DNA from: Burkholderia cenocepacia
Lineage (GTDB): Bacteria; Pseudomonadota; Gammaproteobacteria; Burkholderiales; Burkholderiaceae
NCBI RefSeq assembly: GCF_014211915.1
Contig: NZ_CP060039.1
Coordinates: 2,728,001-2,792,000 of the forward strand
DNA length: 64,000 nt
Direction of reading: 5' to 3'
Position numbers and translations under genes: made by a program. The notes under the pieces were generated by a model. That model searched no databases. It was given only the letters and a program-made list of their open reading frames with translations, and had not been told where the DNA came from. Shown here in pieces: positions 55,997 through 64,000 of this stretch; the first letter of the stretch is position 1, and each line of letters starts with the position of its first letter.

Positions 55997-57193
55997 TCAG
56001 ACAGTACGCTCCACGCGTGGCGCAGGCGCTTTCGCAATGATCGCGGCGGCGAGGCGGCGAGCCTCGGCATCCGCCGCGAGGACGTCGTCGAGCCCGTCGG
56101 GCGCGCGGTTCGGCAGCGTGTTGAGCACGGCGTCGACCGTCGCCGCGATCGCCATGAAGCCGATCCGGCGCTCGAGAAATGCTTCGACCGCCACTTCGTT
56201 CGCCGCGTTCAATGCGGCGCTCGCGATACCGCCTTCCTCGAGTGCCTTCAGCGCGAGCGCGAGGCACGGGAAGCGCGCGTAATCGGGCCTCTCGAACGAC
56301 AGCTGGGCGATCTGCGCGAGGTCGAGCTGGTCGACGCCCGCGTCGACGCGCTCGGGGAATGCGAGCGCGTGGGCGATCGGCGTGCGCATGTCGGGGTTGC
56401 CGAGCTGCGCAAGCACCGAGCCGTCGCGGTACGACACGAGCGAATGGATCACGCTCTGCGGATGGATCAGCACGTCGATCCGGTCACCCGGCAACCCGAA
56501 GATCCAGTGGGCCTCGATCACCTCGAGGCCCTTGTTCATCATCGTCGCGGAATCGACCGAGATCTTGCGGCCCATCACCCAGTTCGGGTGCTTGCATGCC
56601 TCGTCCGGCGTCACGTCGACGAGCGTGGCCGGCTCGCGCGTGCGGAACGGCCCGCCCGACGCGGTCAGGATGATCTTCGAGATCCCGCCGTGCTCGGCCG
56701 CGTCGCGCGGCATGCACTGGAAGATCGCGTTGTGTTCGCTGTCGACCGGCAGCAGGATCGCGCCATGGTCGCGCACGGCGTCCATGAAGATCGCGCCCGA
56801 CATCACGAGCGCTTCCTTGTTCGCGAGCAGGATCCGCTTGCCGGCGCGTGCGGCCGCCAGGCTCGGCGCGAGGCCGGCCGCGCCGACGATCGCCGCGACC
56901 ACCGTGTCGCAGCCGTCGCTCTTCGACACGTCGACGAGCGCCTGCGGCCCGTGCAGCACGACCGTCTTGCTGCCCGCCGCGCGCAGTTTCGCGTCGACGT
57001 GCGCGGCGGTTGCGGCATCGCCGACCACCGCCACCTCAGGCGCGAAGCGCAGACACTGCTCGACGAGCTTGTCGCCGTTGCGGTGCGCGGTCAGCGCGTA
57101 GACCGAGAAGCGCTCGGGATGGCGCGCGACCACGTCGAGCGTGCTGTCTCCGATCGAGCCCGTGGAACCGAGCAATGTCAGACGTTTTTGCAT
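55997..57193 (-). CDS. dxr: 1-deoxy-D-xylulose-5-phosphate reductoisomerase
   Basis: Second step of the MEP isoprenoid pathway (DXP to MEP, NADPH-dependent). The 398 residues start [26 protein letters not shown] (NADPH motif). They continue with the metal-binding [13 protein letters not shown] and [11 protein letters not shown], with [30 protein letters not shown] in the catalytic domain. It lies between cdsA and rseP, 11 bp before the latter. Confidence 0.98.
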   Translation of the reverse strand: MQKRLTLLGSTGSIGDSTLDVVARHPERFSVYALTAHRNGDKLVEQCLRFAPEVAVVGDAATAAHVDAKLRAAGSKTVVLHGPQALVDVSKSDGCDTVVAAIVGAAGLAPSLAAARAGKRILLANKEALVMSGAIFMDAVRDHGAILLPVDSEHNAIFQCMPRDAAEHGGISKIILTASGGPFRTREPATLVDVTPDEACKHPNWVMGRKISVDSATMMNKGLEVIEAHWIFGLPGDRIDVLIHPQSVIHSLVSYRDGSVLAQLGNPDMRTPIAHALAFPERVDAGVDQLDLAQIAQLSFERPDYARFPCLALALKALEEGGIASAALNAANEVAVEAFLERRIGFMAIAATVDAVLNTLPNRAPDGLDDVLAADAEARRLAAAIIAKAPAPRVERTV

Positions 57194-57208
57194 AACAGGA
57201 ATAATGGT

Positions 57209-58030
57209 TTAACCAAGCAGCAGCATCGCGAGCGGCAGCACCGGCAGCAGCGCGTCGACACGATCGAGCACGCCGCCGTGGCCCGGCAGCAGTCCGCTCG
57301 AATCCTTCACGCCCGCCTGCCGCTTCAGCAGCGACTCGAACAGGTCGCCGATCACGCTGTAGGCAACCAGCAGCGTCAGCGCGGCCCACGCACCGGGCAT
57401 CCCGTAGCGCGCGGCAAATGCAGAAAACAGGGTCGGTTCGAATGCGTGCACGGCCATCGCGACACCGGCGACGACCATCACCGCGAACCAGCCGCCGATC
57501 GCGCCTTCCCAGCTCTTGCCGGGGCTGATCGTGATGGCCAGTTTACGCTTTCCGAAGGCCTTGCCCGCGAAGTATGCGCCGATATCGGCCAGCCAGACGA
57601 CGAGAAGTAGCGACAGCACGAACGGCACGCCCAGCGCGCGGGCTGCCACGAGCGCGTGCCAGCAGGCGGCAAACACGACGAGGCCCGCAGCCAGCAGGAA
57701 CGGCCGCCAGACGCCGCCCGCGAGTGCGGGCTTGCGCCGCAGCGCGAACGGGCCGACCAGCAGCCAGAACACGCCGGCCGCCATGAAAAGGGGACGGGAC
57801 GCAGCCGCATCGACGCCGAGCGGCGCGGTGGCTGCGAGCGCGAGCGCCGCGACGAGCGCATAGACGATCGGACCGGCGCCGCCGAGCTTCAGCAGGCGCG
57901 CCCATTCCCACGCGGCGAACACCAGCACGACGCCGATCAGCGCGCCGAACCCGGCGAGCGGCGCGAACAGCGTCACCGGCAGCAGCACTGCCAGCATCAC
58001 GATCGCCGTGATCACACGGGTTTTCAGCAT
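57209..58030 (-). CDS. cdsA: Phosphatidate cytidylyltransferase
   Basis: Integral membrane enzyme making CDP-diacylglycerol for phospholipid synthesis. The 273 residues contain about eight hydrophobic segments and the C-terminal signature [31 protein letters not shown]. The ATG at 58030 overlaps uppS by 7 bp. The downstream gene is dxr after 15 bp. Confidence 0.96.
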   Translation of the reverse strand: MLKTRVITAIVMLAVLLPVTLFAPLAGFGALIGVVLVFAAWEWARLLKLGGAGPIVYALVAALALAATAPLGVDAAASRPLFMAAGVFWLLVGPFALRRKPALAGGVWRPFLLAAGLVVFAACWHALVAARALGVPFVLSLLLVVWLADIGAYFAGKAFGKRKLAITISPGKSWEGAIGGWFAVMVVAGVAMAVHAFEPTLFSAFAARYGMPGAWAALTLLVAYSVIGDLFESLLKRQAGVKDSSGLLPGHGGVLDRVDALLPVLPLAMLLLG

Positions 58031-58806
58031 GAAAGGGAGTCGGCGTTCTGCGATTGCGGTTCGAGCTGCGCACTCGTGCGCCCGAAACGGCGCTCGCGCT
58101 CGGTATACGACGCCATCGCGTCGGCCAGTGCCGCGCCGTCGAAATCCGGCCAGTACTTGTCGGTGAAATAGAATTCGGCGTACGCGAGCTGCCACAGCAG
58201 GAAGTTGCTGACGCGTTGCTCGCCGCCGGTGCGGATGAAGAGATCGGGCTCCGGCGCGTAGGCCATCGCCAGGTGCGGCGCGAATGCGTCCTCGGTCACC
58301 TCGACCTCGCGGCCTTCGCGCACGGCCTGCTCGACGAGCTTCTTCGTCGCCTGCAGGATGTCCCAACGGCCACCGTAGTTGGCCGCGATGGTGAGCGTCA
58401 GACGGGTATTGCGCGCCGTCTTGGTTTCGGCACGGCGAATCAGCTCGCGGATGCGCGGCTCGAAACGGTCGAGATCGCCGACGACGCGCAGGCGGATCCC
58501 GTTCGCATGCAGCTTGCCCACTTCGCGCTCGAGCGCGGTGATGAACAGCCGCATCAGGAACGACACTTCGTCGTTCGGCCGGCGCCAGTTTTCCGAACTG
58601 AACGCGAACAGCGTCAGGTATTCGACGCCGGCGCGCGCGCAGCCCTCGACCACCGCCCGCACGGCATCGACGCCGCGGGTGTGCCCCGCGACGCGCGGCA
58701 AGCGGCGTTCGGTCGCCCAACGGCCATTGCCGTCCATGATGATCGCGATGTGACGCGGCACGACACCGACGTCAGGCACGCGAACGGTAGAGCTGGTATA
58801 GGTCAT
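58024..58806 (-). CDS. uppS: Undecaprenyl (polyprenyl) diphosphate synthase
   Basis: cis-Prenyltransferase making the lipid carrier of murein and O-antigen. The 260 residues include the diphosphate-binding motif [43 protein letters not shown] and the C-terminal [26 protein letters not shown]. It is followed by cdsA with overlap and preceded by frr after 49 bp. Confidence 0.97.
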   Translation of the reverse strand: MTYTSSTVRVPDVGVVPRHIAIIMDGNGRWATERRLPRVAGHTRGVDAVRAVVEGCARAGVEYLTLFAFSSENWRRPNDEVSFLMRLFITALEREVGKLHANGIRLRVVGDLDRFEPRIRELIRRAETKTARNTRLTLTIAANYGGRWDILQATKKLVEQAVREGREVEVTEDAFAPHLAMAYAPEPDLFIRTGGEQRVSNFLLWQLAYAEFYFTDKYWPDFDGAALADAMASYTERERRFGRTSAQLEPQSQNADSLSC

Positions 58807-58855
58807 GGCCGTTGAGACAGTAATGCGGGAAGAAGGCGGCGCGCGAGGACGGTCG

Positions 58856-59416
58856 TCAGACCGTCATGATCTCGGCTTCCTTGGTCTGCACGAGCTTGTC
58901 GATTTCGGCAACGTGCTTGTCGGTCAGCTTCTGCACGTCGTCGCTCGCGCGGCGCTCGTCGTCTTCCGAGATTTCCTTGTCCTTCACGAGCTTCTTCAGC
59001 GCTTCGTTCGCGTCGCGGCGCAGGTTGCGGATCGCGACCTTGGCCGTTTCGCCTTCGCTCTTCACGACCTTGGTCAGCTCGCGGCGGCGCTCTTCCGTCA
59101 GCGCGGGCATCGGCACGCGGATCAGGTCGCCGGTCGTTGCCGGATTCAGGCCCAGATCGGCTTCGCGGATGGCCTTCTCGACCTTCGCGACCATGTTCTT
59201 TTCCCACGGCTGCACGCCGATCGTGCGCGCGTCGACGAGCGTCAGGTTCGCGACCTGCGAGATCGGCACCATCGAGCCGTAGTAGTCGACCTGCACGTGA
59301 TCGAGCAGACCGGTGTGTGCACGGCCCGTACGGATCTTGGCCAGATCGTTCTTGAACGCTTCGATCGAGCGCTGCATCTTTTGCTCGACGCCCTTCTTGA
59401 CATCAGCGACACTCAT
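58856..59416 (-). CDS. frr: Ribosome recycling factor
   Basis: Splits post-termination ribosomes with EF-G. The 186 residues are the normal length. [60 protein letters not shown] and the C-terminal KELSEDDERR-like helix ([38 protein letters not shown]) are diagnostic. It is between pyrH and uppS. Confidence 0.98.
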
Positions 59417-59507
59417 TTCAACCTCCGAACCTTCAAACCTTCAAAGAACGCGGGCCCCGCCCGGCGCATGTCGCGCGCCGCGGCCGGTCGCCCGCATCCG
59501 CGGGAGT

Positions 59508-60377
<870 letters not shown>

Positions 60378-61259
60378 TTACTGCTGCTTTGCTGCTGCGA
60401 CTTGCGCGGCCACTTCGGCGGCGAAGTCGTCCTGGCGCTTCTCGATGCCTTCGCCGACGACGAACAGCGCGAACTTCTGCACCGTCGCATTCGCTGCCTT
60501 CAGCATCTGCTCGATCGTCTGCTTGTCGTTCTTCACGAACGTCTGGTTCAGCAGCGACACTTCCTTCAGGTACTTCTGGACGCTGCCGTCGACCATCTTG
60601 GCGACGATTTCGGCCGGCTTGCCCGATTCCGCGGCCTTCTGCTCGGCGACGCGGCGTTCCGTGTCGATCAGTTCAGCCGGCACGTCGGCCGACGACAGCG
60701 CGACCGGCTTCATCGCGGCGATGTGCATCGCGACGTCCTTGCCGACCTGCTCTTCCGCACCCGTGTACTCGACGATCACGCCGATACGCGCGCCGTGCAG
60801 GTACGTGGCGATCTTGTTCGCGGTTTCGAAACGGACGAAACGGCGGATCGACACGTTCTCGCCGATCTTGCCGATCAGCGCCAGACGCACTGCGTCGACG
60901 GTCGAGCCTTCGAGCGGCAGCGCCGACAGCGCGGCCACGTCGGCCGGGTTCTGCGTCGCGACGAGTTCCGCGACCGTCTTCGAGAACGCGAGGAAGTCGT
61001 CGTTCTTCGCGACGAAGTCGGTTTCGCAGTTCAGTTCGACCAGCGCGCCTGCGTTGCCGCCGACGAACGATGCGACGACGCCTTCTGCCGTCACGCGCGA
61101 TGCGGCCTTGCTCGCCTTGTTGCCGAGCTTGACGCGCAGCAGTTCTTCAGCCTTGGCCAGATCGCCGTCGGCTTCCGTCAGCGCCTTCTTGCACTCCATC
61201 ATCGGTGCGTCGGTCTTCGCGCGCAGTTCTGCCACCATGCTTGCGGTAATTGCCGCCAT
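60378..61259 (-). CDS. tsf: Elongation factor Ts
   Basis: Nucleotide exchange factor for EF-Tu. The 293 residues start [42 protein letters not shown], with the TDFVAKND motif ([15 protein letters not shown]). Of two adjacent ATGs, the second (61259) has the better 6-nt spacing from GGAG. It is separated from rpsB by an intrinsic terminator. Confidence 0.98.
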   Translation of the reverse strand: MAAITASMVAELRAKTDAPMMECKKALTEADGDLAKAEELLRVKLGNKASKAASRVTAEGVVASFVGGNAGALVELNCETDFVAKNDDFLAFSKTVAELVATQNPADVAALSALPLEGSTVDAVRLALIGKIGENVSIRRFVRFETANKIATYLHGARIGVIVEYTGAEEQVGKDVAMHIAAMKPVALSSADVPAELIDTERRVAEQKAAESGKPAEIVAKMVDGSVQKYLKEVSLLNQTFVKNDKQTIEQMLKAANATVQKFALFVVGEGIEKRQDDFAAEVAAQVAAAKQQ

Positions 61260-61370
61260 CATTCGCTCCTTGAGTCTGTATTCACAACGCCGCCCGCTTG
61301 GACGCGAACGGCCGAGATTCGTTTCCGGACCCGCGCCGATTCGGCGCGATCAGGTCCGGCGCACAAGCTT

Positions 61371-61403
61371 AAAAAAAGGGGGCCTGTTGAGAGCCCCCTT
61401 TTT
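61371..61403 (-). terminator. Intrinsic terminator/attenuator between rpsB and tsf
   Basis: Stem AAAAAGGGGGC (61373-61383) / GCCCCCTTTTT (61393-61403), 9-nt loop. On the minus strand it runs into T7 (A7 at 61371-61377). It lies 18 bp after the rpsB stop and so would limit read-through into tsf. Confidence 0.9.
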
Positions 61404-61421
61404 GCGCCGGCTCGGGGCCAG

Positions 61422-62162
61422 TTACGCGTTTTCCTCGACGTACTCGTCGTCGCCGCGTGCGGCCTGGACCACTTCGTTGACCGCGTTCGCGCGGCCTTCG
61501 AGGATCGCGTCGGCCACGCCTTCGGCGTACAGCGCGACTGCCTTGCTCGAGTCGTCGTTACCCGGGATCACGTAATCCACACCTTCCGGCGAGTGGTTCG
61601 TATCGACCACGGCGATGACCGGCACGCCCAGCTTGTTCGCTTCCGTGACGGCGATCTTGTGGTAGCCGACGTCGACGACGAAAATTGCGTCCGGAATGCC
61701 GCCCATGTCCTTCACGCCGCCGATCGACTTCTGCAGCTTGGCGATTTCGCGTTCGAACAGCAGCGCTTCCTTCTTGCTCATCTTCTCGGTTTCGCCCGAT
61801 TCGACGGCCGCTTCCATGTCCTTCAGGCGCTTGATCGATACCTTCAGCGTCTTGAAGTTGGTCATCATGCCGCCGAGCCAGCGTGCGTTGACGTACGGCA
61901 TGCCCGCACGTTGCGCTTCCTGGGCGATCGTGTCACGCGACTGGCGCTTCGTGCCGACGAACAGGATCGTGCCGCGGTTCGCTGCCAGCTGGCGCACGTA
62001 CTTCTGTGCGTCCGTGAACATCGGCAGCGTCTTTTCGAGGTTGATGATGTGAATCTTGTTGCGGTGACCGAAAATGAACGGAGCCATCTTCGGGTTCCAG
62101 AAGCGCGTCTGGTGACCGAAGTGGACACCCGCTTCCAGCATTTGGCGCATCGTAACTGCCAT
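61422..62162 (-). CDS. rpsB: Ribosomal protein S2
   Basis: Small-subunit protein uS2. The 246 residues start [46 protein letters not shown] and contain [35 protein letters not shown]. An acidic tail DDEYVEENA ends the protein. TGGAGAATTTAC before the ATG fixes the start. It is divergent from map. Confidence 0.99.
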
Positions 62163-62541
62163 GTAAATTCTCCACGAGGGTTGGGTCTTAAGCCGGCTGC
62201 CGTACCGCCGCGCGACCCCGCCTCGAAGGACGTGGATTCCGCACGGACGGCACCCTGGTTGCGCCGGCTTGCGATTCGGCACGTGCGAAACGCCCGTGCC
62301 GTAAGCCTTTCACCGCGATGCCGCCCCAAGATGGGGCACAACGGCAAATTTGGATATCGACTTAGCCAAAGAGTATAGCACGCGGATTTGTCCGCTCTCA
62401 AGTCGCGCGGCACTTCCGCTTGCCGCGCGGCAGCTGGCCGGACAATCCGCGAAAACCCGCATCCGCGCGGCCGGCAGGGGCTGCGAGGCCCGCCATAAGG
62501 TGCGATAATCCGTCAATTCACCGCATTCCAGGCATACCTCG
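62163..62541. other. Divergent intergenic region between rpsB and map
   Basis: 379 bp without a gene I can support. It holds the rpsB promoter (62372-62401) and a ~200-nt rpsB leader, which is long enough for autogenous control by S2, though no specific structure was recognised. The map promoter was not identified. Confidence 0.5.
62372..62401 (-). promoter_or_regulatory. rpsB promoter
   Basis: On the minus strand, TTGAGA (62401-62396), an 18-nt spacer and TATACT (62377-62372): a strong sigma-70 match about 210 bp before the rpsB start codon. Confidence 0.7.
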
Positions 62542-63357
62542 ATGGCTATTACGCTCAAAAACGAACACGATATCGCGGAGATGCGCGTCGCCTGCCGTCT
62601 CGCGAGCGAAGTGCTCGACTTCATCACGCCGCACGTCGTCGCGGGCGTCACGACCGCCGAACTCGACCGCCTCTGCCACGAGTTCATGCTCAACGAGCAA
62701 GGCACGATCCCCGCGCCGCTGAACTACCAGCCGCCCGGCTATCCGCCGTACCCGAAGGCCACCTGCATTTCGGTCAACGACGTGATCTGCCACGGCATTC
62801 CCGGCGAGAAGGTGATCAAGAACGGCGACGCGCTGAACATCGACATCACCGTGATCAAGAACGGCTACTTCGGCGACACCAGCCGGATGTTCATCGTCGG
62901 CGAGGGTTCGATCCTCGCGAAGCGCCTCGTGCAGACCACCTACGAATGCATGTGGCTCGGCATCGACCAGGTCAAGCCCGGCGCGCACCTCGGCGACATC
63001 GGCTACGCGATCCAGAAGCACGCGGAGGCACAGGGCTACAGCGTCGTGCGCGAATACTGCGGCCACGGCATCGGCACGGTGTTCCACGAGGACCCGCAGG
63101 TCGTCCACTACGGTCGCCCGGGCACCGGCATCGAACTGAAGGCCGGGATGATCTTCACGATCGAGCCGATGATCAACGCCGGCAAACGCGACATCCGCAC
63201 GATGCCCGACCAGTGGACGGTCAAGACGCGCGACCGCAGCCTGTCCGCGCAGTGGGAGCACACGGTGCTCGTCACCGAAACCGGTTACGAAGTGCTGACC
63301 GTGTCGGCCGGCTCGCCGGCGCGCCCCGTATTCGCGCAACCGGCCGCCGCCGTCTGA
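62542..63357 (+). CDS. map: Methionine aminopeptidase, type I
   Basis: Removes the initiator Met from nascent proteins. The 271 residues have the pita-bread fold metal ligands in context: Asp in NIDITVIKNGYFGDTSRMF (two Asp), His in REYCGHGIGTVFHEDPQVVHYG, Glu in MIFTIEPMINAG and Glu in AQWEHTVLVTETG. It is ahead of glnD on the plus strand, a widely conserved neighbourhood. Confidence 0.98.
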   Translation: MAITLKNEHDIAEMRVACRLASEVLDFITPHVVAGVTTAELDRLCHEFMLNEQGTIPAPLNYQPPGYPPYPKATCISVNDVICHGIPGEKVIKNGDALNIDITVIKNGYFGDTSRMFIVGEGSILAKRLVQTTYECMWLGIDQVKPGAHLGDIGYAIQKHAEAQGYSVVREYCGHGIGTVFHEDPQVVHYGRPGTGIELKAGMIFTIEPMINAGKRDIRTMPDQWTVKTRDRSLSAQWEHTVLVTETGYEVLTVSAGSPARPVFAQPAAAV

Positions 63358-63402
63358 GCGCCGTCGCGCCAGCCCTCCCCACCCGCACCTGAACGGCCGC
63401 CC

Positions 63403-64000
63403 ATGAGCGCTCACGCTGCCCCCTCGCCCGAAGCGCTGTCGCGGCGCGCCGAATTCAAGGCCGCCAAGACGGAGATGCTGGAGCGCTTTCGTCACGCGGC
63501 GAACGTCGCGTCGCTGATGCACGCGCTGTCGAAACTCACCGACGATGCATTGAAGCGCGTGTGGGACGAATGCGGGCTGCCCGCGACGCTCGCGCTCGTC
63601 GCCGTCGGCGGCTACGGGCGCGGCGAGCTCGCGCCCTATTCCGACGTCGACATTCTCGTGCTGCTGCCGGATGCGCACGACGCGGCGCTCGACGCGCGCA
63701 TCGAGCGGTTCATCGGGATGGCGTGGGATCTCGGCCTCGAGATCGGCAGCAGCGTGCGCACGGTCGCGCAGTGCATCGAGGAGGCGTCGCAGGACGTCAC
63801 GGTGCAGACCTCACTGCTGGAAGCGCGCCGCATCGTCGGCAGCACCGCGCTGTTCGAGCGCTTCACCGTGCGCTACCACGAAGCGCTCGACGCCCGCGCG
63901 TTCTTCACCGCGAAGGTGCTCGAGATGCGCCAGCGCCACGCGAAGTTCCAGGACACGCCGTACAGCCTCGAACCGAACGTGAAGGAAAGCCCCGGCGGGC
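63403..64000 (+). CDS. glnD: [Protein-PII] uridylyltransferase, 5' part
   Basis: Sensor of glutamine that uridylylates PII. Only the first 199 codons are in the window and the frame is still open at the right edge. The nucleotidyltransferase motif is [28 protein letters not shown] (GGYGRGEL..SDxD). [31 protein letters not shown] follows. The start [20 protein letters not shown] lies 45 bp after the map stop. Confidence 0.95.
   Translation, partial: MSAHAAPSPEALSRRAEFKAAKTEMLERFRHAANVASLMHALSKLTDDALKRVWDECGLPATLALVAVGGYGRGELAPYSDVDILVLLPDAHDAALDARIERFIGMAWDLGLEIGSSVRTVAQCIEEASQDVTVQTSLLEARRIVGSTALFERFTVRYHEALDARAFFTAKVLEMRQRHAKFQDTPYSLEPNVKESPGG

Overview
The window looks like a piece of a Burkholderia chromosome, most likely the Burkholderia cepacia complex. 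The GC content is high, codon use is strongly GC-ending, and the gene order is typical of Burkholderiales: map/glnD divergent from rpsB-tsf-pyrH-frr-uppS-cdsA-dxr-rseP-bamA-skp-lpxD-fabZ-lpxA-lpxB-rnhB, ppsA divergent from ppsR, and guaB-guaA. The species call is an inference. No rRNA, tRNA, CRISPR array, prophage or intact insertion sequence was seen.

Layout. 1-3.5 kb: the end of an unidentified gene, mscL, a conserved hypothetical gene, a 3-hydroxyisobutyrate-dehydrogenase-like oxidoreductase and a dodecin. 3.7-15.6 kb: a purine catabolic region. It has a LysR regulator, an 8-oxoguanine-deaminase-type amidohydrolase, uraH, the membrane urate hydroxylase puuD, an ACT-domain protein, and the minus-strand genes NCS1 permease, hydantoin/allantoin racemase, puuE, uraD, alc and allA, with a GntR/FCD regulator at the head. 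Together these can take urate through 5-hydroxyisourate, OHCU, allantoin, allantoate and ureidoglycolate to glyoxylate and urea. 15.9-19.4 kb: LD-carboxypeptidase, tadA, DUF1992 and an MFS transporter.

19.7-27.1 kb is the most unusual part. It is a tightly coupled plus-strand operon of a GntR/UTRA regulator, an AprA-like FAD oxidoreductase, an AprB-like two-cluster ferredoxin, a SsuA/TauA-type binding protein with what looks like a NosL-like C-terminal extension, its permease and ATPase, a HEAT-repeat protein and a DUF971 protein. No substrate can be assigned from sequence; it reads as an uptake-plus-redox system that has not been functionally described to my knowledge.

27.1-30.6 kb: small enzymes (a second HIBADH-like protein, Nudix, GNAT, ThpR-like ligase/phosphoesterase, DnaQ-like exonuclease). 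30.8-34.6 kb: guaA, a small membrane protein, guaB. 34.9-39.6 kb: accessory genes (DUF2182, DUF899, a wHTH regulator, a beta-propeller protein, an EamA exporter). 39.7-46.4 kb: rnfH, ratA, smpB, SPFH/NfeD pair, ppsA/ppsR. 46.5-62.2 kb: the envelope biogenesis and translation cluster on the minus strand. Here rseP has an apparent one-base frameshift in a G5 homopolymer, which is either a sequencing error or a real lesion. 62.5-64 kb: map and the start of glnD.

Regulatory structure visible in the sequence includes palindromic operator candidates at both GntR-type regulators, a pair of identical 10-bp palindromes in the uraH/deaminase divergent region, and a number of strong intrinsic terminators, one of them between rpsB and tsf.
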